In this document: in pieces, positions 49,914 through 56,687 of the stretch
Layout of the letters: each line of letters begins with the position of its first letter
Position numbering within the stretch: position 1 is the first letter of the stretch
Origin: Tellurirhabdus bombi
Lineage (GTDB): Bacteria > Bacteroidota > Bacteroidia > Cytophagales > Spirosomataceae
Length of the DNA: 64,000 bases
Assembly (NCBI RefSeq): GCF_021484805.1
Contig: NZ_CP090557.1
Span: 310,001-374,000, forward strand
Direction of reading: 5' to 3'
The notes under the pieces: generated by a model
Seen by the model: the letters and a program-made list of their open reading frames with translations, nothing else
Database searches by the model: none
What the model was told of the DNA's origin: nothing
Made by a program: the position numbers and the translations under genes

Positions 49914-50141
49914 ATGTCAAGCCTTGGCGAATCACGCGTACGGACATCGTTCAACCCATCCCAGAATGATACTGTTTCAACTATCAAACAGGACTCAGCA
50001 GCCCTAATTAACAAGATCAATGAGTTGCCAGTGCCAGAAAAATGCACTCAGAATCCTGGTGAATTTCTGCGTTTAAAGTCTCTGGCTTTAACTGCCATTG
50101 AGGAAGCAGCAATGTGGGCCGTAAAAGCGGCTACAATCTAA
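49914..50141 (+). CDS. Probable Acb2/Tad1-family cyclic-nucleotide sponge (anti-CBASS/anti-Thoeris candidate)
   Basis: A 75-residue protein starting at Met 49914. RVRTSFNPSQNDTVSTIKQD (residues 8-27) and the C-terminal helix IEEAAMWAVKAAT (62-74), joined by a helix with ALINKINELP, match the small phage helical-hairpin family that I recall being called the Acb2/Tad1 hairpin domain. Characterised members bind cyclic dinucleotides or cyclic ADP-ribose signals and thereby disarm CBASS or Thoeris. Function here is inferred from family resemblance only. It is followed by a 12-bp perfect hairpin (50143-50170). Confidence 0.6.
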   Translation: MSSLGESRVRTSFNPSQNDTVSTIKQDSAALINKINELPVPEKCTQNPGEFLRLKSLALTAIEEAAMWAVKAATI

Positions 50142-50142
50142 G

Positions 50143-50170
50143 AATTAAGCCCGGTCAGCCGGGCTTAATT
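50143..50170 (+). terminator. Strong hairpin after the Acb2-like gene
   Basis: Perfect 12-bp stem AATTAAGCCCGG / CCGGGCTTAATT, 4-base loop. A-rich sequence follows rather than a T-run, but the stem itself ends in TTAATT; probably a terminator or a processing stem. Confidence 0.65.
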
Positions 50171-50207
50171 AACCTAAACCATCTCACTCATCAAAAACAC
50201 ATTAGTT

Positions 50208-50501
50208 ATGAATGCTAAATCAAAAGCAGCGCCTAAGGCTACTGATAATTCAAAAGAAGTTGCCCAGAAGTTAATCGGATTGAAGCCTGAGAGCAACAAT
50301 AAATTAACTGATGCGGTGAATGTGCTGACCGATGCTTTGAAAAAAGATCCTGACTTGTATTTCGCGTGGCAATCCAATATCGCTATGCCGTTTCAGGATG
50401 AAGCGGCTCGCCAAAACGTAGCCATTGAGCCTAAAAAGCTGCATGAGATCGCCAACAAGGCCGCAAAGAACTTTTTGGATGTACTGATTAATCAGAAGTG
50501 A
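50208..50501 (+). CDS. Small phage protein with YFAWQSNIAM motif, 97 residues
   Basis: A basic N-terminus, a helix (KLTDAVNVLTDALKKDP), then YFAWQSNIAMPFQDEAAR and a helical end (ANKAAKNFLDVLINQK). The W..NIAM.F.DE..(A) pattern recurs in short phage proteins of unknown function. Its stop overlaps the next gene's possible GTG start, so it is part of the late transcript. Confidence 0.55.
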   Translation: MNAKSKAAPKATDNSKEVAQKLIGLKPESNNKLTDAVNVLTDALKKDPDLYFAWQSNIAMPFQDEAARQNVAIEPKKLHEIANKAAKNFLDVLINQK

Positions 50502-50503
50502 GT

Positions 50504-51553
50504 ATGAACCGCGCCGCACTCACCGCCTTACTATTGCCCTTAATCGGGTTCCGCGAAAACCCGAATCTAGCCCCGTTCCCGGAAGAATTGAAGGGAACAA
50601 CAACGGGCCAGTACGTAGATGGATTGCACGAGCTGCTTTCCACGCCCCGGCTGCTCAACACCGCCAAACCGTTTTCAAACCAGATCGAAGCCACGGACTG
50701 GTTGGCCCAAAAGCGCAATGATGCCATTTCTGCGGTACTTACGGCGGTGGAAGGTCGGTTTGCGTCTGAGGGTTGGCAGTCGATCCGGGTCGGAGCTAAA
50801 CCCCTGCTTACTGAGATAGCCAACCCGTCTCCGATTGGTCGGTCGTCCATGCGGCGATTGGGGCTACTTCTGGAGCTAAGCCAGCAGGACGTTTCGGCAA
50901 CGATCAAACGGATTCGTCTAACAACATCATTGCCGGCTACCCTAACGGTCTACCTGGTGGAAGAAGGTTCGTCGGAAGCCATAGCCACGATGGAACTTAC
51001 ATCGGGCGTCTGGACAAACGTTAACTGGCCCTCTTTATCCCCAGATACGGCGTATTCGCTGGTGTATTTGGAAGACGATCTGGGGACAGCGGGCATTCTG
51101 AACACGTTGGGCGGTTGGCCCAAAGCGGGTGCCGGGTGTGGCAATTGCACGACCGGCCTATGCAACTACGTCAAGGTGTCGGGCCTTGTTATCAATGCGT
51201 TTGGATTGGCCGAAAAGCGATTGGATGCCAACTTCGGGCTGAATGTGGTCATGGAAGTGCGGGGCGATGCCAGTGCAAGACTGATTCAGGATCCGGCACT
51301 GCTCATGCCCGCCTACGCTGCTCAGCTCAAACACACCTTGTTGAACGCGATCGCTTTTTCGGAGCGTCATTCTGGACAAGCCGACGAAGCGATGACAGGG
51401 GCCATTTTCTCGCTGTATGACAAAGACAACAAGCATACGGTAGTGGCTGAAGTGCAGGCAGCCATTGATAAAATGGTACTGGGGCTATCCAAGCAGGTGA
51501 ACCCGCAGCTATCGGAGAGCTACGTCGAACAGATTGAAGTCGGACATATCTAA
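50504..51553 (+). CDS. Putative head/connector structural protein, 349 residues
   Basis: Starts at ATG 50504 (MNRAALTALLLPLIGFREN); GTG 50498 is an alternative. Mixed alpha/beta, with beta-rich TVYLVEEGSSEAIATMEL, a Cys cluster CGNCTTGLC, and a helical C-terminus (AEVQAAIDKMVLGLSKQV). Its place after the capsid region suggests a connector or baseplate-related virion protein, but no family was recognised. Confidence 0.5.
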   Translation: MNRAALTALLLPLIGFRENPNLAPFPEELKGTTTGQYVDGLHELLSTPRLLNTAKPFSNQIEATDWLAQKRNDAISAVLTAVEGRFASEGWQSIRVGAKPLLTEIANPSPIGRSSMRRLGLLLELSQQDVSATIKRIRLTTSLPATLTVYLVEEGSSEAIATMELTSGVWTNVNWPSLSPDTAYSLVYLEDDLGTAGILNTLGGWPKAGAGCGNCTTGLCNYVKVSGLVINAFGLAEKRLDANFGLNVVMEVRGDASARLIQDPALLMPAYAAQLKHTLLNAIAFSERHSGQADEAMTGAIFSLYDKDNKHTVVAEVQAAIDKMVLGLSKQVNPQLSESYVEQIEVGHI

Positions 51554-51561
51554 CTAAAGAA

Positions 51562-51705
51562 ATGGGAACTGGATTTGGGAATGATTGGGGCAAAGGTTGC
51601 GGCTGGCTTTTATTGATTATTGGGCTTCTGTTGATGGGTGTTGGTATCGGCATCTGGGAAGTTTTTAAGTGGCTATATGTGCATGTCGATATAAATGTCA
51701 AGTAG
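51562..51705 (+). CDS. Small single-pass membrane protein, 47 residues
   Basis: MGTGFGNDWGKGCGWLLLII opens a short N-terminus and one membrane helix (about 15-35), then a polar tail. The start lies 8 bases after the preceding stop and its own stop abuts the next ATG. A holin-like or exclusion role is conceivable; unrecognised. Confidence 0.45.
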   Translation: MGTGFGNDWGKGCGWLLLIIGLLLMGVGIGIWEVFKWLYVHVDINVK

Positions 51706-52140
51706 ATGAAAAAAGTCGCCTTAGCCAAGGTGTTTGCCCGCCCGCTGGAACAACTCAACCCTGAGCGGGCACTGGCTGAAGCGATGCGTCAGCACAGGCA
51801 GGACATCATTGATGTGCAGCAGGATCAGATGTATTCTGGTGTCGAATCAACGGGTAGCCCCATTGAGCCGTTTTATTCCCACTTTACCAAGCAAATCAAG
51901 GAAGAGAAAGGGCAACCGACTGACCGGGTAACGCTGAAAGACACGAGTAGCTTTTACAACAAGATGCGGACCAAGACGACCCAGAAGCAAACGGAGGTCA
52001 CGTCATCTGATTCAAAAACGGGCGAACTGGTCGAGAAATACAGCGAAAACATTTTCGGACTTACGCCTGCCAACACCAACACCGTGGGTCAATGGGTTAA
52101 GCCCACCTTTCAGAAAATCATCAAGAATCAGCTCAAATGA
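51706..52140 (+). CDS. Hypothetical phage structural protein, 144 residues
   Basis: Mostly helical and basic (KVFARPLEQLNPERALAEAM, RQDIIDVQQDQMYSGV) with a Ser/Thr-rich middle. Overlaps the next gene by 4 bases. Position in the connector region suggests a head-completion or neck protein. Confidence 0.5.
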   Translation: MKKVALAKVFARPLEQLNPERALAEAMRQHRQDIIDVQQDQMYSGVESTGSPIEPFYSHFTKQIKEEKGQPTDRVTLKDTSSFYNKMRTKTTQKQTEVTSSDSKTGELVEKYSENIFGLTPANTNTVGQWVKPTFQKIIKNQLK

Positions 52141-52688
52141 ACGAACCGGCGCACTTAGACGAAGCGATTAACCGCGTGATCTGCCAGTTGAACAGATTGC
52201 CCTGGAAAGGCAAGATACTGGGGCGGGTCTGGGAAGCTGAGCGGTCCATCGTGGGCAAAGACCGCCCGACGTTGATTCCCCGCGCTCATTTGCAGGGATC
52301 GGAGTACGAAGATGCCCGGCCCAGTGATAAGTTCGATAGTTTACTCGCTTTTTATCCCATTCCGTCCGAAGGGGAAAAAGCGGATTTCTACCGGCTGAAC
52401 CACTCCAAACGCCACGCCATACGCTCGGAGCGCAAGATTCACTTGCTGGGCTGGATTAACCTGCAACAGACAGCCATGCAGTTAGAGCGCTGCAAGATTG
52501 ACCTGTACAAAGCCCTGAAAGAAGAACCTTGTGTCATTCGGATTGAAAGCTGGCTAGATGGCCGGTTTACCGAGGTTTGGCGACCTTTTGAACTGGTTGA
52601 TGCTGAACGCAAATACGACCTGTATCCTTTTGCTTGTTTCCGCGTAGAAATAACCCTGTTTTACATCGAACCCCACAAAAATGCTTAA
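52137..52688 (+). CDS. Putative tail-terminator/neck protein, 183 residues
   Basis: Starts MNEPAHLDEAINRVICQLNRLPW; helical N-terminus then beta-rich second half with GRFTEVWRPFELVDAERKYD and PFACFRVEITLFYIE. The place in the connector block supports a neck/tail-completion role. No family recognised. Confidence 0.45.
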   Translation: MNEPAHLDEAINRVICQLNRLPWKGKILGRVWEAERSIVGKDRPTLIPRAHLQGSEYEDARPSDKFDSLLAFYPIPSEGEKADFYRLNHSKRHAIRSERKIHLLGWINLQQTAMQLERCKIDLYKALKEEPCVIRIESWLDGRFTEVWRPFELVDAERKYDLYPFACFRVEITLFYIEPHKNA

Positions 52689-53454
52689 ATACTCCGTCCA
52701 CGGCCTAACGTTCAATCTCTATGATTCGATCAAAGAATTACCTTCGTCTGTATACCAGAAAGCGAAACAATACGATGTCCTGGCTTCGGAACTGGCATAC
52801 ACTAAGGAGATGCTTGACCAGCAAAAAGCGCAGCTAGGTCTGCTCCGGGAACTGGGCAGCAAGCCCCAGGCCGCGCAACTGGAAATCAATATCCGGCTGT
52901 CCGAGGGACTGATCGAAGCGAATTTTCGCCCTGACCGGTTGGCCTGGGCAACCTACGTGAAGTGGAATCGCCGGATGTCGGAATCAGAACTGGATGAACA
53001 CATCACGGAGCTACTGGGTAAGGGCTTGACGGACGAATACATCGGAGATATGATGAGCCGGGTCAATCAGAAGATTTCCGGCGAGGTCAGGCGGTATTTT
53101 AAGAGTCGAAACAAACAGGGCAAAACGCTGAACGAAGCCGAGCGGTACCGCCAATACTTACTGGCCAAGCTCACATGGTATCAGGAGCCGACGGATGAGA
53201 ATAAGCAGAAGTACAAAAGCCTGCTCCGTCAAATGCTGGAAGCCCGCCCCATCCTGAGCTTTGACGGGGAAGACAGCGTGATTGTCGAACTGGAAAAAAA
53301 CTACGCCAAGCTGTGCGTATCGCTCACCGAATGCGGGTGCCCGGACCCGGCCCGCCTGACGGTGTTTGAGTTATATACCTGGCTGGAAACGCAGGAAGAA
53401 AAATACGAAGCCCACAAAAAAGCCTTGACAAAAGATGCCCCTAAACGACGCTAA
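52681..53454 (+). CDS. Hypothetical phage protein, 257 residues
   Basis: Start overlaps the previous gene by 8 bases. Long charged helices (QKAKQYDVLASELAYTKEML, LDEHITELLGKGLTDEYIG) and a Cys-containing end (SLTECGCPDPARLTVFELYT). The helical, chaperone-like composition just before a tail gene would suit a tail assembly protein; inferred only. Confidence 0.45.
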   Translation: MLKYSVHGLTFNLYDSIKELPSSVYQKAKQYDVLASELAYTKEMLDQQKAQLGLLRELGSKPQAAQLEINIRLSEGLIEANFRPDRLAWATYVKWNRRMSESELDEHITELLGKGLTDEYIGDMMSRVNQKISGEVRRYFKSRNKQGKTLNEAERYRQYLLAKLTWYQEPTDENKQKYKSLLRQMLEARPILSFDGEDSVIVELEKNYAKLCVSLTECGCPDPARLTVFELYTWLETQEEKYEAHKKALTKDAPKRR

Positions 53455-54220
53455 TTTTTTGATGTGGTTTGACGAAGCCGAAGACCCTTTTGCCTGGGAG
53501 ATTCCCCGTCCGTTCGTGCGGGAGCCGGAAGTACTAAGCCCTGTTGTGTGGCTGTTACCGGGGGAACGGACGCATATCTACATCAATACAGTGGATAATA
53601 CCCCTATTCAATACAATGATGGCGTAGGGATTATTATCTATGACGAAAAGGGAACGCCTACGCTGCTTGAAACAGCTTTGTATCTGGCTGAATTTCCGGG
53701 CGGATCGCATCTCTACGGCTCCTTTGTAACACCGGGGGGTGCCAAGCAGGGACTTTGCCGGTTGAAGCTGGGTAACAAGTTGACCCAGTGGCTTTGGGTA
53801 TGTAGTCCTGAACAGGCTCAGCAATTCACGGTGCTGGCCAAGTTTCGCAATTCGCGGCGGTTACAGAACATCCGCTACGCCTATTTGCCGGATGATTTCT
53901 ACCAGCAGATCAGAATCCGCCTGGCCAACCGGGGTGAAGAACCTGCGCACGATAAAGAGGTATATACCGAGGCTAGTACGGGCAAGCGTCGCCATTATTA
54001 CTCAGAACCCAATCTGGTTACCACATTCATTACGCCGGAATATTCCCGTTGGGCGCACCGGGCAATGGCATCGCTACTGGAACACGATACGCTATTGCTG
54101 AACGGTCGGAAATACAGTTATGACGGGGGTTATAAAGCCAACATGACCGAAGCGGACGAGCTGTCGACCGGGGAGTTTACGGTAAGGGATGAATCGTATA
54201 GCACGTTACACCGAGCGTAG
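53435..54220 (+). CDS. Putative tail protein, 261 residues
   Basis: Overlaps the preceding gene by 20 bases. Beta-rich (PIQYNDGVGIIIYDEKGTPT, HLYGSFVTPGGAKQGLC) with a C-terminal KYSYDGGYKANMTEADELST segment. Layout and gene order suggest a tail component such as a baseplate or tube protein; no family recognised. It is convergent with a reverse-strand gene that overlaps its 3' end by 15 bases. Confidence 0.5.
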   Translation: MPLNDANFLMWFDEAEDPFAWEIPRPFVREPEVLSPVVWLLPGERTHIYINTVDNTPIQYNDGVGIIIYDEKGTPTLLETALYLAEFPGGSHLYGSFVTPGGAKQGLCRLKLGNKLTQWLWVCSPEQAQQFTVLAKFRNSRRLQNIRYAYLPDDFYQQIRIRLANRGEEPAHDKEVYTEASTGKRRHYYSEPNLVTTFITPEYSRWAHRAMASLLEHDTLLLNGRKYSYDGGYKANMTEADELSTGEFTVRDESYSTLHRA

Positions 54221-54403
54221 ATACTCGGGAAGTTGGGGTAACTTGATCGGGTTGTTGTGGGTTTTAGCGCATGCGCGGGCAAAGTCCCCAATGGCGTCTG
54301 TACTAATTTCTCCGATTTGTCGCTCAGCCTTTTTTAAATCATCTAAGGCTTGTAAAAAGGAAGGAGATAGGGCGAAGGTAAAACTTAATGATTCTCTTTT
54401 CAT
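54206..54403 (-). CDS. Hypothetical protein, 65 residues (reverse-strand island)
   Basis: Helical small protein (LSPSFLQALDDLKKAERQIG). Last gene of a reverse-strand cluster; overlaps the end of the tail gene. No family recognised. Confidence 0.45.
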   Translation of the reverse strand: MKRESLSFTFALSPSFLQALDDLKKAERQIGEISTDAIGDFARACAKTHNNPIKLPQLPEYLRSV

Positions 54404-54427
54404 TATGGTGGGGAAACTAAAAGATTT

Positions 54428-54706
54428 CTATTCCTCAATAAATACAAGCTTCGTATTCAGCGAAACACTCATTATACCCATTTTGCCACCATTATTCAAT
54501 ACTAATAGCATTTGGGGTTGCTTGCCATGTTTGATGCGAAGTTGTTCGATTTTGCAAATTTGTTCAGAGCTATAATCACCCGATACAAAATTATTTGTAT
54601 AAATATCCGAATTGGGGTCAATATCCTGCTTGAAGCACCGTATTTTTTTACCTATTAATAAGTCAGAAAGTAAATACTCAATTGATTTTGTATCCAATTT
54701 GATCAT
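54428..54706 (-). CDS. Hypothetical protein, 92 residues (reverse-strand island)
   Basis: Basic N-terminus and a beta-rich C-terminus (QMLLVLNNGGKMGIMSVSLN). AT-rich coding compared with the flanking tail genes. Unrecognised; part of the cluster. Confidence 0.5.
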   Translation of the reverse strand: MIKLDTKSIEYLLSDLLIGKKIRCFKQDIDPNSDIYTNNFVSGDYSSEQICKIEQLRIKHGKQPQMLLVLNNGGKMGIMSVSLNTKLVFIEE

Positions 54707-54744
54707 GTTATGGTTGATGTTTACTTTTTGGGCCTAATTTAAGG

Positions 54745-55101
54745 TCAGCTCGCCAGTTCTTTAAGATAGTAGTAGATAAACTTACCATCTACACTAATTA
54801 CCCTTTCGTCTATAATAAAATAAGAGTTACATTCTGTACTAATTAGAACATCTTTATATACGGGTAAAGCTCGAAAAGATGCATAGAACACCTCTATGCA
54901 TTCAAATATTTCTTTGACAAATTGACAAAAACTATTAAAATCTTCCCAGTCTTTTGATTTAAGAAAATCATCGCCAAGTCCTCTAATATAAACCTTCCAA
55001 CCATTTACCATGGTGTAGGAGTTGTGAATTGTATAATAAGCTCGAACTTCAAAATCACAATCCTGTTCTCCTTTTAAAATAGAAATATTCTTAGCGACCA
55101 T
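54745..55101 (-). CDS. Hypothetical protein, 118 residues (reverse-strand island)
   Basis: Starts at Met 55101 (MVAKNISILKGEQDCDFEV), overlapping the RHH-like gene's last codons. Aromatic, Cys-rich, mixed alpha/beta (GWKVYIRGLGDDFLKSKDWE). Such composition is seen in immunity-type or host-interaction proteins, but there is no family match. Confidence 0.5.
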   Translation of the reverse strand: MVAKNISILKGEQDCDFEVRAYYTIHNSYTMVNGWKVYIRGLGDDFLKSKDWEDFNSFCQFVKEIFECIEVFYASFRALPVYKDVLISTECNSYFIIDERVISVDGKFIYYYLKELAS

Positions 55102-55282
55102 CTCGTGTGCTTTTCTCCCGAACCGCGCTTTCCACATACGCGGTCTTGTCGGATTGTTTATCAAGAATTTCAATGACATCGGTGGCAAGCTTAGCGTTAA
55201 ATCGCTTGCCCTCTTTAGCTCTTCTGCCTGAATTTGAAGGTCTTTTTTTTGGCGTACCGTCCGCGTTTATCCCTTTTGGCAT
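55091..55282 (-). CDS. RHH-like DNA-binding protein, 63 residues (reverse-strand island)
   Basis: NSGRRAKEGKRFNAKLATDV then IEILDKQSDKTAYVESAVRE: strand, helix, helix order as in ribbon-helix-helix repressors, with a Gly/Arg-rich arm. Related in layout to the 39146 and 39921 genes. Probably regulates its own cluster. Confidence 0.5.
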   Translation of the reverse strand: MPKGINADGTPKKRPSNSGRRAKEGKRFNAKLATDVIEILDKQSDKTAYVESAVREKSTRDGR

Positions 55283-55821
55283 TACAGGGGATTTAGTTTA
55301 AAGGTGGATGTTATATCCATTACAAACATATTGTTGAGTATATCAGTATAATACTGATTCTCTTTAAAATAATTAATAATGCTCGTGAAGGGGTCTTTAT
55401 CATCCATAATTTCACGTCCATTGGCCTGCCGAGACCATTTACGGACTTGTTCTGCACTAGCCCCCGTTCTCAGGTTATTACCCATAGTGAGTCGCAATAA
55501 GAATAACTTCCCCCAAAACGCTGAAATATCTTCCACTTGTCTTGTATCGCGAATGGTGTATAACTCAGCGATTTCATACAGACGCTCGGGCTCTTTCGGC
55601 TTTGGTTGTTCCCATTTTTTAGTAGATGGAAAGGCGCCTATTATCTCCCATCCGGCCTGGAACATTATTGATTTTCCGGCGCAATCTCTGTCAATCTCTT
55701 TAAAGACTGCGATTTTATGAGAGTCAATTAACTTGCGCCACAATTCTGCTTGCTTAAACATTTCATCGGCCCTTTTTTCTAATTCTAAGCATTCTTTAGC
55801 GCTTATTACTGAGGTTTGCAT
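55282..55821 (-). CDS. Hypothetical protein, 179 residues (reverse-strand island)
   Basis: Mostly helical (AKECLELEKRADEMFKQAEL, ISAFWGKLFLLRLTMGNNLR), no membrane helix. First gene of the reverse cluster, directly behind its promoter; stop overlaps the RHH-like gene's start. No family recognised. Confidence 0.5.
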   Translation of the reverse strand: MQTSVISAKECLELEKRADEMFKQAELWRKLIDSHKIAVFKEIDRDCAGKSIMFQAGWEIIGAFPSTKKWEQPKPKEPERLYEIAELYTIRDTRQVEDISAFWGKLFLLRLTMGNNLRTGASAEQVRKWSRQANGREIMDDKDPFTSIINYFKENQYYTDILNNMFVMDITSTFKLNPL

Positions 55822-55839
55822 ATTCTTTTTGGGTTTTTA

Positions 55840-55870
55840 TAAAAATACAACTTCTCTCATTTATACACAA
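55840..55870 (-). promoter_or_regulatory. Promoter of the reverse-strand island
   Basis: On the reverse strand TTG (55870-55868), 20 bases, TATTTTTA (55847-55840), one mismatch to the consensus, about 20 bases before the first gene. It would allow expression independent of late genes. Confidence 0.45.
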
Positions 55871-55954
55871 GTTTGAATTATGAATTTTCTGCTTGTAAAT
55901 AGATTTTGCTCGTTTGTCTGAAAATGCGTAGAATTGAGAAATCAAATCCCTGTC

Positions 55955-56275
55955 ATGGCTATATTTTTCTCTTGGATTGTCTTTGCTTTTGTTGCGGCTG
56001 CAATTGGTTCTAGCCGAAAAATTGGCGGCATCGCCACGTTCTTTATCTCAATTTTTTTTAGCCCCATTGTAGGCATTATAGTTGCCCTGGCCTCAAAGCG
56101 CAAAGATCAGGAGAAATTCGAGCAGGAATTGCTGAAAACCCAACGGCGAAACGAGTACGGGAGTGAGTATCTGGGAAAATCAAATGAGCTTTACCGACTC
56201 AAAGATTTGCTGGATAAAGGCGTGATTACCGAAGACGAATTTCAGGATCAAAAAAGAAAGCTTTTGGGTGAATAA
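55955..56275 (+). CDS. Membrane protein with SHOCT-like C-terminus, 106 residues
   Basis: Two membrane helices (AIFFSWIVFAFVAAAIGS, IATFFISIFFSPIVGIIVAL), a polar linker, and a C-terminal LKDLLDKGVITEDEFQDQKRKLL, the short SHOCT motif (L..LxxxGxITxxEFxxxKxxLL). I use Met 55955. SHOCT is an oligomerisation or protein-interaction tail in many membrane proteins. Role in the prophage unknown; envelope exclusion is possible. Confidence 0.65.
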   Translation: MAIFFSWIVFAFVAAAIGSSRKIGGIATFFISIFFSPIVGIIVALASKRKDQEKFEQELLKTQRRNEYGSEYLGKSNELYRLKDLLDKGVITEDEFQDQKRKLLGE

Positions 56276-56297
56276 TGAATAATCCGTAAATTAAGGC

Positions 56298-56633
56298 ATG
56301 CTTTACCTGTGGTTAATTGGGATGGTTGTATATGGTGTTTACTGTTACCGAAAAGCGAACCCATCCAATGAAGAGATCGAGCGTGGCAACCGGGCGCTGT
56401 TAAATCGGTGTGATCATCTGATCAATAACGCCCGCAGTGTCCAGCAGCAGCGCGAAGAAGCGCAATTGGACAGCTACCGCGCCGAATTAAAAGCGATCAG
56501 CGACGGGATTGTCTACAAAGACCTTGACCACCTGAATCATTTGCTTAAAACGGGGCAGATTTCAGAATCCGAATTTGAGCGTCGCGCATCGGCGTTGGTT
56601 GAGCAGCTTCCACCCTCCCGGAATACTAAATAA
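56298..56633 (+). CDS. Membrane protein with SHOCT-like tail, 111 residues
   Basis: One N-terminal membrane helix (LYLWLIGMVVYGVYCY), a coiled-coil linker, and an end LDHLNHLLKTGQISESEFERRASALVE, again like the SHOCT motif. Adjacent to the previous SHOCT protein and to the tape measure. Probably a pair acting together at the inner membrane; unrecognised function. Confidence 0.6.
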   Translation: MLYLWLIGMVVYGVYCYRKANPSNEEIERGNRALLNRCDHLINNARSVQQQREEAQLDSYRAELKAISDGIVYKDLDHLNHLLKTGQISESEFERRASALVEQLPPSRNTK

Positions 56634-56687
56634 TTACTATCTTTACCCCACCTCCTGCGAACTGCAACCACCCGAAAGCCGGTTGCC

